Source: Acidobacteriales bacterium 59-55 (lineage in GTDB: Bacteria > Acidobacteriota > Terriglobia > Terriglobales > Acidobacteriaceae). Taken from it: a DNA stretch of 64,000 bases. The translations under genes and the position numbers were made by a program. The stretch is taken from assembly GCA_001897435.1 (NCBI GenBank), contig MKSV01000007.1, forward strand, positions 1,178,001 through 1,242,000, in the 5' to 3' direction. This document shows, piece by piece, positions 19,666 to 28,729 of the stretch. Under the pieces are notes generated by a model. It searched no databases. It was not told the origin of the DNA and saw only the letters and a list, made by a program, of their open reading frames with translations. The first letter of the stretch is position 1. Each line of letters starts with the position of its first letter.

Positions 19666-19699
19666 GAGTTCTACTGACAGGATGCTGTCAGTAGAACTC
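19666..19699 (+). terminator. Strong hairpin after fabI
   Basis: Perfect 15-bp stem (GAGTTCTACTGACAG / CTGTCAGTAGAACTC) with a GATG loop, 8 bases after the fabI stop. There is no run of T after it, so it may act by RNA protection or factor-dependent termination rather than as a classic intrinsic terminator. Confidence 0.6.
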
Positions 19700-19746
19700 C
19701 GCTATGCTCCCCTCAATGCGCAGAACCGCCACAGGAAAGGGATCAA

Positions 19747-20250
19747 ATGACTATCGCCGAAATTCTCCTCCAGGACTTCGACCACGAAATGGCCGGAACC
19801 CGCACCACGCTTGAGCGCATCCCAACCGACAAGCCCGACTTCAAGTGTCACGACAAATCGATGCCCATGGGACGGCTCGCCGTCCACGTCGCCAGCCTTC
19901 CCCAATTCGGAACCAGCATCCTCACCACGTCGGGCATGGATCTCGCCACAACCAAATTCCCTACCCTCGAATTTGAGTCGCGCGAAAAGCTGCTGGAAAC
20001 CTTCGATACTCTTGCCGCTGAAACCCGAGCTGCACTCGCCAAATCCAGCGACGCCGACCTTCAGCAGCCCTGGAAGTTCAGCTTCGGAGACACGATCATC
20101 TCCAACGAGCCCCGCTCCACCACCTACCGCAACATGTTCTTCAACCACCTGATCCACCACCGCGCCCAGCTCGGCGTCTACCTGCGCCTCAACGACCTTC
20201 CTGTCCCCCCGCTCTACGGCCCCTCCGCCGATGACAGAATGGGCTTCTAA
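19747..20250 (+). CDS. DinB/YfiT-like four-helix protein
   Basis: 167 residues. Fits the DinB superfamily, a helical bundle holding a divalent metal through three His: RLAVHVASL near residue 44 and the C-terminal NHLIHHRAQLGVYLR are the expected positions. Members act as thiol-dependent transferases or hydrolases (for example with bacillithiol or mycothiol), but most, including this one, have no known substrate. The presence of bshA elsewhere in the window makes a bacillithiol link possible, not shown. A GGAAAGGGAT before the ATG serves as ribosome site. Confidence 0.8.
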   Translation: MTIAEILLQDFDHEMAGTRTTLERIPTDKPDFKCHDKSMPMGRLAVHVASLPQFGTSILTTSGMDLATTKFPTLEFESREKLLETFDTLAAETRAALAKSSDADLQQPWKFSFGDTIISNEPRSTTYRNMFFNHLIHHRAQLGVYLRLNDLPVPPLYGPSADDRMGF

Positions 20251-20341
20251 CTACTCAATCCGAGTGCCCCATTCATCGCGTCTCTGTTTCTTGCGATGGG
20301 TGGGGATTCACGCGAAAGCGCGAACCATTTTCATTAGGACC

Positions 20342-22156
20342 TTACCCAGCCTTCTCGGTCAGTTCCGCCCACCGCTCATACAGCGCATCCGCAGCTGTCT
20401 GCGCCGATTCCATCTCAGCCAGAGCGTCCGTCAGCTTCTCCGCATCCGTGACTACATCCTGTCGCTCCATCATCTCGCGCGCAGCCTGTAGCCGCTCCTC
20501 AGCCTTCTCCACCTGCACTTCGATCCCGGCAAACTCCCGAGCCTCAAGGTAAGACAGCTTCTTCCTGCCACCAGTTGCCGGTGCAGCAGAGGCAGCGGGG
20601 GCAACGGCTTTCCCGGTCGCACCCGGAGCAATAGCCTCTTCCACCTTTACTCCCCGCCACTGCTCCCACTGCGAATAATCCGCGAACATCTCCGCGCCAC
20701 CGCGTCCATCCAGTCCCAACACCACAGTCGACACGCGATCCAACATATAACGGTCGTGCGTCACCAATACCAGCGCACCCGAATATTCAAGCAAACTCTC
20801 TTCCAGAATTTCGAGCGTCGCGATATCCAGATCGTTGGTGGGCTCGTCAAGCAGCAGCAGATCGGCAGGCTCCAGCATCAGCTTTGCGATGAGCACCCGC
20901 GCCCGCTCGCCGCCGCTCAACCGCTCAACCGGCTGGTTCAACTGCTCGCTGGTAAACAAAAACTTCGTGGCATAACTGGCCACATGGACGACGCGGCCCT
21001 GATACACCACTGAGTCCGAATCCGGAGCCAGCGCCCGCCGCAACGTCACGTCCTCATCCAACTCCCGTGCCTGACTGAAGTAAACGATCTTCAGCAGCGG
21101 GGCCTTCTTCACCATGCCGGCTGAGGCCTCCAATTCTCCGGTCAATAGCCGCAGAAGCGTCGTCTTGCCGCTCCCATTCGGCCCTACCAAGCCCACTCGC
21201 ATCCCCGATGTAATCAGGAAGTTCAATCCCTGGACGATCTTCCGGTCGCCGAGGGTGATGCTGACGTCTTCCAGTTCAACCAGCCGTTTTGTCTGCCGCT
21301 CCGTGGCTGAAAAGTCGATCCCCGCCGTCGCCGTCTGCACCCGGGAGTTCACTTCCTTCAACTGCCCGATCAGATCGTTCGCATTGTCGATGCGCGCCTT
21401 GGCCTTCGTCGATCGGGCCTTCGGGCCGCGACGCAGCCATTCCACCTCGATCTTCACGCGATTCTTCAGCGCATCCTGCAACTTCGTCTGCGCTTCCATG
21501 TAGGCTTCTCTGCCTTCAAGAAATTTCGAGTAGCTTCCTTTCACCCGCAGCAGCCCGTCCGCATACACGCGGTTCAATTCGACTATCTCCGTCGCAACAT
21601 TCTCAAGAAAATAACGATCATGGCTAACAAGAACGCAAGCAAAAGAAGCCTCATTCAGCAATCCCTCCAGCCACGAAATACCAGCTAAATCAAGATGGTT
21701 CGTCGGCTCGTCCAGCAACAGCACATCCGGATGAGTCACCACGGCCTCTGCAATCGCCAGCCGCTTCCGCCAGCCCCCGCTCAGGGTCGAGGCTTCAACG
21801 TCGAGCGATGGAAACCCGATCTTCCCGCTGATCTCCCGCAGACGCCCTTCGCGCTCCGCCTCGGAGACGTGAGCGCGTCTCAATGCCGCCTCAAGCGCGT
21901 CGCGTACCGTCATTCCGGCAGCAAATTCAGACTCCTGCTTCACGTATCCGACACGAGCCCGCTTGCGAACCGCAACATCACCGGCATCGGCGTCTTCCTC
22001 GGAGGCCAATACCTTCAGCAGGGTACTCTTCCCCGCTCCATTGGGTCCAATCAGGCCAATGCGATCGCCATCTGAAACAGTAAAGGAAATTTCGCGAAAT
22101 AAGGTGGTTGCGCCAAAGGCCTTGCTCAATCCCTGCGCGTTGATGATAGGTGGCAT
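20342..22156 (-). CDS. ABC-F family ATPase (Uup/EttA-like)
   Basis: 604 residues with two ABC domains and no membrane segment. Domain 1: GPNGAGKST, LSGGWRKRLAIAEA, LLLDEPTNHLD; domain 2: GPNGSGKTT, LSGGERARVLIAKL, LLLDEPTNDLD. Between them is the charged 'arm/linker' region. A C-terminal coiled coil of about 80 residues (charged helices around 530-600) is like Uup. ABC-F proteins act on the ribosome or on branched DNA intermediates; the C-terminal coiled coil favours Uup but the label is not certain. Confidence 0.9.
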   Translation of the reverse strand: MPPIINAQGLSKAFGATTLFREISFTVSDGDRIGLIGPNGAGKSTLLKVLASEEDADAGDVAVRKRARVGYVKQESEFAAGMTVRDALEAALRRAHVSEAEREGRLREISGKIGFPSLDVEASTLSGGWRKRLAIAEAVVTHPDVLLLDEPTNHLDLAGISWLEGLLNEASFACVLVSHDRYFLENVATEIVELNRVYADGLLRVKGSYSKFLEGREAYMEAQTKLQDALKNRVKIEVEWLRRGPKARSTKAKARIDNANDLIGQLKEVNSRVQTATAGIDFSATERQTKRLVELEDVSITLGDRKIVQGLNFLITSGMRVGLVGPNGSGKTTLLRLLTGELEASAGMVKKAPLLKIVYFSQARELDEDVTLRRALAPDSDSVVYQGRVVHVASYATKFLFTSEQLNQPVERLSGGERARVLIAKLMLEPADLLLLDEPTNDLDIATLEILEESLLEYSGALVLVTHDRYMLDRVSTVVLGLDGRGGAEMFADYSQWEQWRGVKVEEAIAPGATGKAVAPAASAAPATGGRKKLSYLEAREFAGIEVQVEKAEERLQAAREMMERQDVVTDAEKLTDALAEMESAQTAADALYERWAELTEKAG

Positions 22157-22213
22157 CTCCTCAGTCTACCGCGCCAATTATGCAGATAAACTCCCGAACT
22201 CGGATCAGGTCTT

Positions 22214-22522
22214 TCAATCCAGATCGAAATCCCGCAAAGGCCGCTCCCCCAGCGGCGTTTCCTTGGCCTTCTTCACCGCTTCGGCAAACTTCTTTGCCAG
22301 CACATCGTCTTTATTCTTCTGCGCGTCCACACTTTGCGCAAAGATCGAATCCCGACGAGCATCGGCCTCGCGTAGCGCTTTCGCAGCTTCGCCAAAGTCC
22401 TCGAACATCTTCTTCCTTGGAGCGGTGGTGTGCGCGATGATCGCTCGCGTCACCGGATCGATCTTAAGCATCGCACCGCAGTCCGGGCACATCACCTCAA
22501 ATATCTCGTCGCTCATCCCCAT
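22214..22522 (-). CDS. Small zinc-ribbon-like protein of unknown function
   Basis: 102 residues from the ATG at 22522, which has GAGGTGA 8 bases upstream; the frame stays open to 22564 but without a better start. The only motif is CPDCGA near residue 11, half of a zinc ribbon, with no second Cys pair. The rest is a highly charged Lys/Ala/Glu helix likely to form a coiled coil, and an Asp-rich end. Cytoplasmic. It is 57 bases downstream of the ABC-F start region, in the same direction, so it could be read together with that gene. Function not recognised. Confidence 0.7.
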   Translation of the reverse strand: MGMSDEIFEVMCPDCGAMLKIDPVTRAIIAHTTAPRKKMFEDFGEAAKALREADARRDSIFAQSVDAQKNKDDVLAKKFAEAVKKAKETPLGERPLRDFDLD

Positions 22523-22698
22523 GGCTATCACCTCAAACCCACATTCTAAAGCCGTCGCCGCCAAACCGTTTTGTTGCAGACTGGATTTGATCCTCGCGCC
22601 TCCTGCCCGGCATCAACCACGTCTACACGCGGATATTGATGGAAGGCGGGTGCGAGGGCTATTCTCATCTATAAACTGAGACCAGGTACTGCTTATTC

Positions 22699-23910
22699 AT
22701 GGCGAAGTTTTCCTTTAAAGATTTTCGGACGCGCTACAGGGCCTTGTCTCTGCTGAACCTTGCTGGCGCCGGTATCTCCTTCCTCGCAATTGCGGCGCTG
22801 CTCATCATTGCGCAAAGGCCTGCTTATGCGCAGCAGGATGCCTTCAGGCGAGCGGTCGAGTTGTCGCAGGCAGGCAAGGCTCACGATGCTGAGCTTGCCT
22901 GGCGCCAATTGGCGCAGACCCATCCTCAAAACGCCGAGGTACACCTGGGTCTGGGTATGGCTCTGGCTCAACAGGGCAGCCTCCCTGAAGCTGCGCGTGA
23001 GTATCGCAAAGCGCTGACGCTCAATCCTAAGTTGCGCGGCGTCTCCTTCAATCTGGGACTGGCTGAATTTAAACAAGGGAACTTTGCAGCCGCGATCAAG
23101 CCGCTTGCCGCTGCGGCGAAAGAGAATCCGCAAGACAAGCGAAGCGGACTGCTCATAGGAATGAGCTATTTTGGGCTTCACAACTACGCCAAGGCAGCGC
23201 CTTACCTCCAGGAAGCTGCCGCCGCTCAGCCGTCCAATCTCGAACTGCATAATGTGCTGGCACAAAGCTGCCTTTGGAGCGCCCAGTATGCCTGCGCAAT
23301 GGCTGAGTATGAAGCCATTCTGAAGGCGGACCCGGACTCCGTGCAGGCTCATATGCTTCTCGGCCAGGCGCTGGACAGCCTGGATAAACGCACGGAGGCG
23401 ATTGCCGAACTTGAAACCGCTGCTCGTATCGCCCCCCATGAACCAAATGTGCACTTTGAACTCGGGTACCTTTACTTCACCAACCATGACTACGAGCATG
23501 CCGCGCCACAGTTTGAACTGGAGTTGAAAAATAATCCCGATCATGCACAGGCGTTGACCTATCTGGGCGATATCAAGATCCGCAATAACGACGACAAGGC
23601 CGCGGAGACTCTGTTGTCCAGAGCGATTCAGCTACAGAAGAATATTCGACTGGCCTATTTTGACCTGGGCATGATCTACGCTAAACAGAAGCGAAATCCC
23701 GAGGCCATTAAAGCGTTTCTGCGAGCTGAAGAGCTTGATCCCAAGGAGCCCGACGCTCATTACCGCCTGGGCAGAATCTACATGGAGCAGGGGCAAAAGC
23801 AGAAGGCCGACCTTGAATTCGCGAAGACAAAAGATTTACACAATAAGACGACAGAGTCGTTGATCCAGAAGGTAACCGGGAGCGCGGGTGTCCCACAGCA
23901 GCAACCCTGA
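22699..23910 (+). CDS. TPR-repeat protein, exported or membrane-anchored
   Basis: 403 residues. An N-terminal hydrophobic segment (about 27-41, LLNLAGAGISFLAIAALLII region) ends at an AYAQQD stretch that looks like a signal peptidase site, so the rest is probably periplasmic. About nine to ten tetratricopeptide units follow (34-residue period, for example AEVHLGLGMALAQQGSLPEA and PDAHYRLGRIYMEQGQKQKA). TPRs scaffold protein complexes; no partner is indicated. Gene stands alone. Confidence 0.85.
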   Translation: MAKFSFKDFRTRYRALSLLNLAGAGISFLAIAALLIIAQRPAYAQQDAFRRAVELSQAGKAHDAELAWRQLAQTHPQNAEVHLGLGMALAQQGSLPEAAREYRKALTLNPKLRGVSFNLGLAEFKQGNFAAAIKPLAAAAKENPQDKRSGLLIGMSYFGLHNYAKAAPYLQEAAAAQPSNLELHNVLAQSCLWSAQYACAMAEYEAILKADPDSVQAHMLLGQALDSLDKRTEAIAELETAARIAPHEPNVHFELGYLYFTNHDYEHAAPQFELELKNNPDHAQALTYLGDIKIRNNDDKAAETLLSRAIQLQKNIRLAYFDLGMIYAKQKRNPEAIKAFLRAEELDPKEPDAHYRLGRIYMEQGQKQKADLEFAKTKDLHNKTTESLIQKVTGSAGVPQQQP

Positions 23911-24357
23911 AGCCGTTATCTCATCCGTAGGGCAATACTCTAAAACTTATCTGGTATTTAGAGCAGATTTACTGTTGGTGTGGAGGAAGGCAGCCGCAGA
24001 TTCCCTTCGGGAATGACAAACAAAGGCTCGGCAGACTCTACACCAACTGCTACTTTGCTCCAGTGTGGCTCCGGTGCTCTATCGCGACAATGAGCCACAA
24101 CCTCTTCAAACGTTCCATTGCCGAGATTGCGGAAAAGGAGTTACCGCAAGATACGGCGGGAAACAGCAGGGCGCAAACCGTAACTGCTCAATCAAGGTTC
24201 TATTCTGTCAGCGATCGAAGACTCATTTTGGATCTGAGAAAAACACACAGGCCGATCTTTTGAAATTCACTGGACGAACAGCCACGTAGAGCGAATCAAG
24301 GAGATGCCGTCAAATCGGCTCATCGCTGACTGAACACGAGAGGGCCACTTAAATAGA
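23911..24357. other. 447-base intergenic region with inverted repeats and a possible transposase scrap
   Basis: Holds a 7-bp hairpin (CTCTAAA 23938-23944 / TTTAGAG 23957-23963), a longer imperfect palindrome (23974-24047) and, at 24238-24330, a 30-codon open stretch reading ...HWTNSHVERIKE... that recalls the WTNGQVERM segment around the catalytic Glu of IS481-type transposases. Overlapping short frames at 24063-24289 contain a CRDCG but no start context and no family match. Probably a decayed mobile remnant or plain spacer. Confidence 0.35.
23974..24047. repeat. Imperfect 74-base palindromic element
   Basis: Outer arms GTTGGTGT (23974-23981) and ACACCAAC (24040-24047) are perfect complements; the match continues imperfectly inward, and the centre holds TTCCC-TTC-GGGAA. 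The centre wording, with GGGAATGACAA, has the look of dispersed intergenic repeats of soil Acidobacteriota; copy number cannot be judged from one window. Confidence 0.45.
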
Positions 24358-24398
24358 AGCGCCGCTCCGGGACGAGAAGAACGTCCCGGAGCGGCGCT
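24358..24398 (-). terminator. Intrinsic terminator of the TonB-dependent receptor gene
   Basis: Perfect 17-bp GC-rich stem (arms 24358-24374 and 24382-24398) with a 7-base loop. In the minus-strand RNA it follows the receptor stop by 4 bases and is followed by UUCUAUUU, a moderate U-rich tail. Confidence 0.85.
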
Positions 24399-24402
24399 GT
24401 TG

Positions 24403-27400
24403 TTAGAACAGCAACTTACCGCCAAACTGGAAGCTGCGTGCGTCCCAGGCTGAGGTAACCTGTCCGAAACTATCGTTCGTGGTGCTATAGCTAGTATTGA
24501 GGTTCTGGAATTGCGTGTGATTGAACGTGTTGTAGGACTCGACACGAATCTGGAGCCTGAGCCCTTCTTTCAGGATTGGAAACGACTTGAAGATGGACAG
24601 GTTGGTATTGAATCGGCCAGGGCCAACGACCTTGTCCTTTCCAGAATTTCCAAAGCCTGCATTGGGGCCGGGAGAGGCAACATCCCACGCATTGATAGGA
24701 TCGGTAAATGCCTTCACATTAAAGTATTCCTTTTGTGTCTTCGGACCTTTGGTTGAGACACCTGGAAGGATGCTGGCACGATTGCTCGTTCCTCCGCCAA
24801 GGCCAAGCGTGTCGGGCCCTCCATAACCGATGGTGACAGGAGTTCCGCTATTCGCAATCGTAATACCGGAGATCTGCCAACCGCTCAAAGCCTGACGCTC
24901 GAGGAAATTACCATTCTTGAAAAACGGCACACTATAGATGTAATTTGCGCTAAAGATATGCCGCCGGTCGAGCGAGCCTGAACTGCGGTCATAGTCTGGG
25001 TTGAATGGGTTGGAGAGCCGCGCCAGATCGCCGTTTGCGAGATCGATCTCGTGCGACCACGTATAGGATAACTGCACCGTGAATCCGTGCTTGTTTTCCA
25101 CGCGAAGTCCGGCCTGAAGCGAGTGATAGTTCGAGTTGGTAGTCTGCTCTTCCTGGGTGATGCTCGCATAACCGAGATACTGTCTGTACTGGTTTGCATC
25201 CGCTGTACCCTTCGCGACGGCTTCCCGTTGCGTGCTGTTCAAGGGTAGGGTGTTGATTGAGCGATCATCATTCTGATGCCACCCAGTGGTTCCCACATAT
25301 TGAAGAATGCCCACGACGGAAGGAGCGACTTCTCTCTGCATCCCCAAACTGAACATGGAAACGCCGGGAGCAGGATAGGCATATGCCAGGTTAGTCATGC
25401 TAGCCGGATGAATGGCTTCTTCCGCAGCCTGACCAGTCTGATTATCCCTTGAAGGATCGGAGAAGTACACGTTGTTGGCGGATGGCTGGAACGAGAAGGG
25501 GGGATTGCCGCCCGCGTTGTAGACGTCATTTCCCTGTACCCGCTCAAAGAACATGCCATAACCCCCTCGAATCACCGTCTTGCCGTCGCCGGTCAAATCG
25601 TAGGCAAAGCCAATGCGGGGTTGGAAGGTGTTGTATGGATTTTTAACGGCTCCGCGCGGGAAGCCATCGACGCCGGCAATCTTCATACCGTTGAGGTAGA
25701 AAGGCGCCGGAGCACCCGCTGGCTGGCTAAAGCCAGGGTTTGTCGGGTCCAGAGTGCCATCCGCTTTAAGCGGGTTGCCAAGGGAAGCATCGTAGGCAGA
25801 AGGCACAAAATTGGCAAACCGATTGTCCCTTTCGAATGCATGCGGGAGCGCATCGAATCGAATGCCGAGATTGAGTGCCAGTTTCCTGGTTACCTTCCAG
25901 TTATCCAGAGCATAGACAGAGTAGGTATTGTTGACCCAGTGAGGAGTGTTGAGAGCCTGAAGCTGGGTGTAGGAGTTGGCAAAGCCCAGTAGGAAGTTGA
26001 CATAGGAATCGTGAGAATAGGAACCCGGGGTGAAGCCATAAGTCCCCTGCGTATTGAACTGAAGCTGCTGATTCTTGATGAAGTGCATGTAAGAGAAACC
26101 GAACTTGAAGTTGTGCTTTCCATGCGACCACGAAAGATCGTCGCGGGTCTGATAGTCCATCGCCGCGTTCTTCCATGGGAAGTATTGCGAATTCCAGGTC
26201 GTACTATAAGGTGCGCCCAGGTCAATCTCCGGGAGTCGGTTCAGGGCGTTGTTGCCGGTAAAGAAGCTTCCGGCATCCCAGCCATCAGGCTGGGCAAAGA
26301 TGCCGACAGGAGTAAATCTGAGCTTGTTCCCATCGAAGTTGAACGCCGTTTCATTCAGCAGGTTGGGAGAGATCGTCTGCGTCAGCTTGACGACAGCCGC
26401 CCACGCCGGGTTATCCATGACACTTCCCACTGTGGGGTAAGAGTCGTTGCTCCATAGCGGAGGATACTTGGTTTGCTTATTGGCGTCGTGAATGTAGTGG
26501 CCCATCAATTGAAGCTTTGAGCTGATAGCGTGGTCGATACGAACCAGGTCCTCGCGAACATAGGTAGGCGCGGCGATGGACGCGACGTACACGTTACTGC
26601 CGTCTGGAGAGTTTGGCTTCGGAAATGCGCCCGTCCCCATGAATCGAACTGCATTCGCATCGAGCAGATTGGCAGGAATAATGTAAGTTTTTTTATCATT
26701 GCTGGGATTGGGAAATGGATCACCGGGAGTTAGACCATCCGCGGTGTAAATTGCAAGCTTGGCTGGGTCGTTCGTAAAAGGAACAATTGGCGCCGTTCCC
26801 TTGGGAGGAAGCACATAAGCAAGGTCCTGCCCCATGGTCGGGAAGTCAGCCGCTGGAATTGTTGTGGTCCGGGTAGGAGCGCTTCCGCGGATCTCGCGGC
26901 GGGCCTCTTCGTTGAAGAAGAAGAAGGTCCGGTCGCGATGTGTGTTGTAGAGATGCGGAATAAAGAGAGGACCGCCGATGTTGCCGCCAAAGACATTCAC
27001 TCTCAGCTTCGGCTTGGGCCTTCCTCCCAGCTTGGTAATGTAGTTGTTGGCGTCGAATTTTTCATTGCGGTTGAATTCCCAAAGTCCGCCATGAAAGCTT
27101 CGCGTACCGGACTTCAGGACCATCAAAATCTGGCCGCCGGAGCCAATGCCATAGTCAGGGCTGTAATTGCTGTTCAGTGTTTGAAACTGCGAGATGGCAT
27201 CTTGCGATACCAGAATGCTGAAGCAACCGCCGCAACCGCGGTCGTAGATCTCTCCGCCGTCTACCAGGTAGATATTGTGGCTCGGGCGCGTTCCGTTGAA
27301 GCTGATTCCGTTGCCGGCAGTCAACGCATTGACGCCGTTGTAGTCGGGAAGATTGTTCGAGACACCGGTACCGAGAACGGCGAGGGCGGTGATATTGCGG

Positions 27401-27852
27401 CCATTGGTCGCCAGTTCGGAGACCTGGCTTCCCGAGATCAGGTTACTCACCTCGCTGGTTTCGGTCTGGACTCGCAACGCATTCGCCTCAACCGAGACGG
27501 TCTGCTGCGCGCTTCCCACCGCCAAAACAATGTTCTCCTGAAGGGTCTGGGCGACGTTCAGCACAATGCCGGTGGTCGAGGAGACCTGGAATCCCGGAGC
27601 CGTTACCGTAAGGTTATAGTGGCCGATGCGCAGTCCGGGGAAGTTGAAGATTCCAGCCTCGTTTGTAGTTCCAGTGCGTGTCTCGTTGGTCTCCGTGTTG
27701 ACCAGTTTGATGGAAGCATTGGGGACGACCGCGCCGGAAGGATCAGTGGCGGTTCCATTGATGGTCGCGTTCTCCTGGCCATAGGCGAGGGGGATGGTGA
27801 GCAGGAGAGCCATCAGGGCTACACCAAATGTGAGTAAACGAGTGCGATACAT
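24403..27852 (-). CDS. Oar-like TonB-dependent receptor with carboxypeptidase-regulatory domain
   Basis: 1149 residues from the ATG at 27852 (AAGGTGA about 5 bases upstream). Signal peptide of about 25 residues ending AYGQ; then a CarboxypepD_reg-like beta-sandwich (GTATDPSGAVVPNASIKL ... NFPGLRIGHYNLTVTAPGF, about 30-115); then a plug with SQVSELATNGRNI and a 22-strand-type barrel ending in FGGKLLF with terminal Phe. This architecture is the hallmark outer-membrane protein group of Acidobacteriota, thought to import glycans or other large substrates with TonB energy. Substrate unknown; no glycoside hydrolase adjoins it. A palindromic operator-like site lies 48 bases before the start. Confidence 0.93.
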   Translation of the reverse strand: MYRTRLLTFGVALMALLLTIPLAYGQENATINGTATDPSGAVVPNASIKLVNTETNETRTGTTNEAGIFNFPGLRIGHYNLTVTAPGFQVSSTTGIVLNVAQTLQENIVLAVGSAQQTVSVEANALRVQTETSEVSNLISGSQVSELATNGRNITALAVLGTGVSNNLPDYNGVNALTAGNGISFNGTRPSHNIYLVDGGEIYDRGCGGCFSILVSQDAISQFQTLNSNYSPDYGIGSGGQILMVLKSGTRSFHGGLWEFNRNEKFDANNYITKLGGRPKPKLRVNVFGGNIGGPLFIPHLYNTHRDRTFFFFNEEARREIRGSAPTRTTTIPAADFPTMGQDLAYVLPPKGTAPIVPFTNDPAKLAIYTADGLTPGDPFPNPSNDKKTYIIPANLLDANAVRFMGTGAFPKPNSPDGSNVYVASIAAPTYVREDLVRIDHAISSKLQLMGHYIHDANKQTKYPPLWSNDSYPTVGSVMDNPAWAAVVKLTQTISPNLLNETAFNFDGNKLRFTPVGIFAQPDGWDAGSFFTGNNALNRLPEIDLGAPYSTTWNSQYFPWKNAAMDYQTRDDLSWSHGKHNFKFGFSYMHFIKNQQLQFNTQGTYGFTPGSYSHDSYVNFLLGFANSYTQLQALNTPHWVNNTYSVYALDNWKVTRKLALNLGIRFDALPHAFERDNRFANFVPSAYDASLGNPLKADGTLDPTNPGFSQPAGAPAPFYLNGMKIAGVDGFPRGAVKNPYNTFQPRIGFAYDLTGDGKTVIRGGYGMFFERVQGNDVYNAGGNPPFSFQPSANNVYFSDPSRDNQTGQAAEEAIHPASMTNLAYAYPAPGVSMFSLGMQREVAPSVVGILQYVGTTGWHQNDDRSINTLPLNSTQREAVAKGTADANQYRQYLGYASITQEEQTTNSNYHSLQAGLRVENKHGFTVQLSYTWSHEIDLANGDLARLSNPFNPDYDRSSGSLDRRHIFSANYIYSVPFFKNGNFLERQALSGWQISGITIANSGTPVTIGYGGPDTLGLGGGTSNRASILPGVSTKGPKTQKEYFNVKAFTDPINAWDVASPGPNAGFGNSGKDKVVGPGRFNTNLSIFKSFPILKEGLRLQIRVESYNTFNHTQFQNLNTSYSTTNDSFGQVTSAWDARSFQFGGKLLF

Positions 27853-27870
27853 AGGAATCACCTTCCATCT

Positions 27871-27887
27871 GCAGAGGCAATCTCTGC
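27871..27887 (-). promoter_or_regulatory. Small hairpin in the receptor leader
   Basis: GCAGAG/CTCTGC inverted repeat with a GCAAT loop about 18 bases upstream of the receptor ATG, close to the ribosome site. It could modulate translation; too short to be sure. Confidence 0.3.
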
Positions 27888-27899
27888 CTATTATTTTGG

Positions 27900-27911
27900 G
27901 TAAATGTTTAC
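27900..27911. promoter_or_regulatory. LacI-type operator-like palindrome upstream of the receptor
   Basis: GTAAATGTTTAC, a 12-base near-perfect palindrome (GTAAA-TG-TTTAC) 48 bases before the receptor start. LacI/GalR-family operators commonly read GTAAACGTTTAC, differing only at the centre. No LacI-family gene is in the window, so the regulator, if any, is elsewhere. Confidence 0.45.
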
Positions 27912-28428
27912 TTGATATCAATCCACTACATCCTCGGGTTGAATTTGGCCTCAATAATTTGCGCTACTTTGGTGACGAAAAGACTTTAGAGAGGAACTCA
28001 CCACTCGTCAAGTGCTAAATCGATTTTGGGGGTAAAGCCACCTTATTTTCACATCTGGACAAAATAGGACGACATGTGTAATGCCGCGTGTTCTGCAAGA
28101 CCGGGAGGTGCCTCAAATCATCCATTTACGGAGGATTGATCCCGGATAGAGTGAGTGCCCCTGTTGTATGTCAGCACATCCAACTCAGCACTGATCACCG
28201 ATCAGATATTTTCTTGGATTAACGATTTGCACTGATCTCAGCCGTTCAGGGCGATTCTCATCTCGCCAGGAGATAGCTCCCTATTTACTTCATTTCTTTG
28301 TCTCCGAAAGAAATGGCAAGGGCGACGGCCGACGTTTAGCCAAGTGCAATCGAGGCGAGCAGAAATCCAGCCCATGATTCCGGGCTCGATCTTCTTTAGA
28401 TATCGCTGGAAGTCCTGAAACTGGTTTG
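27912..28428. other. About 520-base non-coding region between the receptor and tRNA-Ser
   Basis: No ORF with coding character is seen. It contains an inverted repeat CTGATC-ACC-GATCAG near 28191 and otherwise unstructured moderate-GC sequence. It presumably holds the receptor promoter. Confidence 0.5.
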
Positions 28429-28520
28429 TGGCGGAGAGGGGGAGATTCGAACTCCCGATAGCCTTGCGACTATGTCTGATTTCGAGTCAGGTGCATTCAA
28501 CCGGGCTCTGCCACCTCTCC
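28429..28520 (-). tRNA. tRNA-Ser (anticodon CGA)
   Basis: 92 nt including an encoded CCA. Acceptor arms GGAGAGG and CCTCTCC pair fully; anticodon loop CTCGAAA gives CGA, reading UCG serine codons; the long variable arm (ATAGTCGCAAGGCTAT) is typical of class II tRNA-Ser; T-loop GTTCGAATC is normal. Confidence 0.97.
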
Positions 28521-28729
28521 GTATTTGAAACAAGTGTCTACAGCTCTTCTTCGATGTCAGCGTCGATTCCCTGCTGTTTTCCGAAAATCTCCCACCGTCC
28601 GCAGACCAACTCCAGACGTAGTTAGTTTACTTGCTGTTGTATGTCAATTGCAATCCGCAGTTCAAAAGCCCCGGTTCTCTGGAAAACGAGATTCCCTCAA
28701 GCGAGTCGAGCATCGTCAGCATGGGTGCT

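Noticed and set aside
24063..24289. Overlapping small frames with a CRDCG motif
   Set aside because: No ribosome site, two frames of equal length overlap, and a single Cys pair is not enough to call a zinc-ribbon gene.
28428..28625. 65-residue frame starting MAERGRFELP
   Set aside because: Reads through the tRNA-Ser gene in antisense; this peptide is a known kind of false prediction over tRNA genes.
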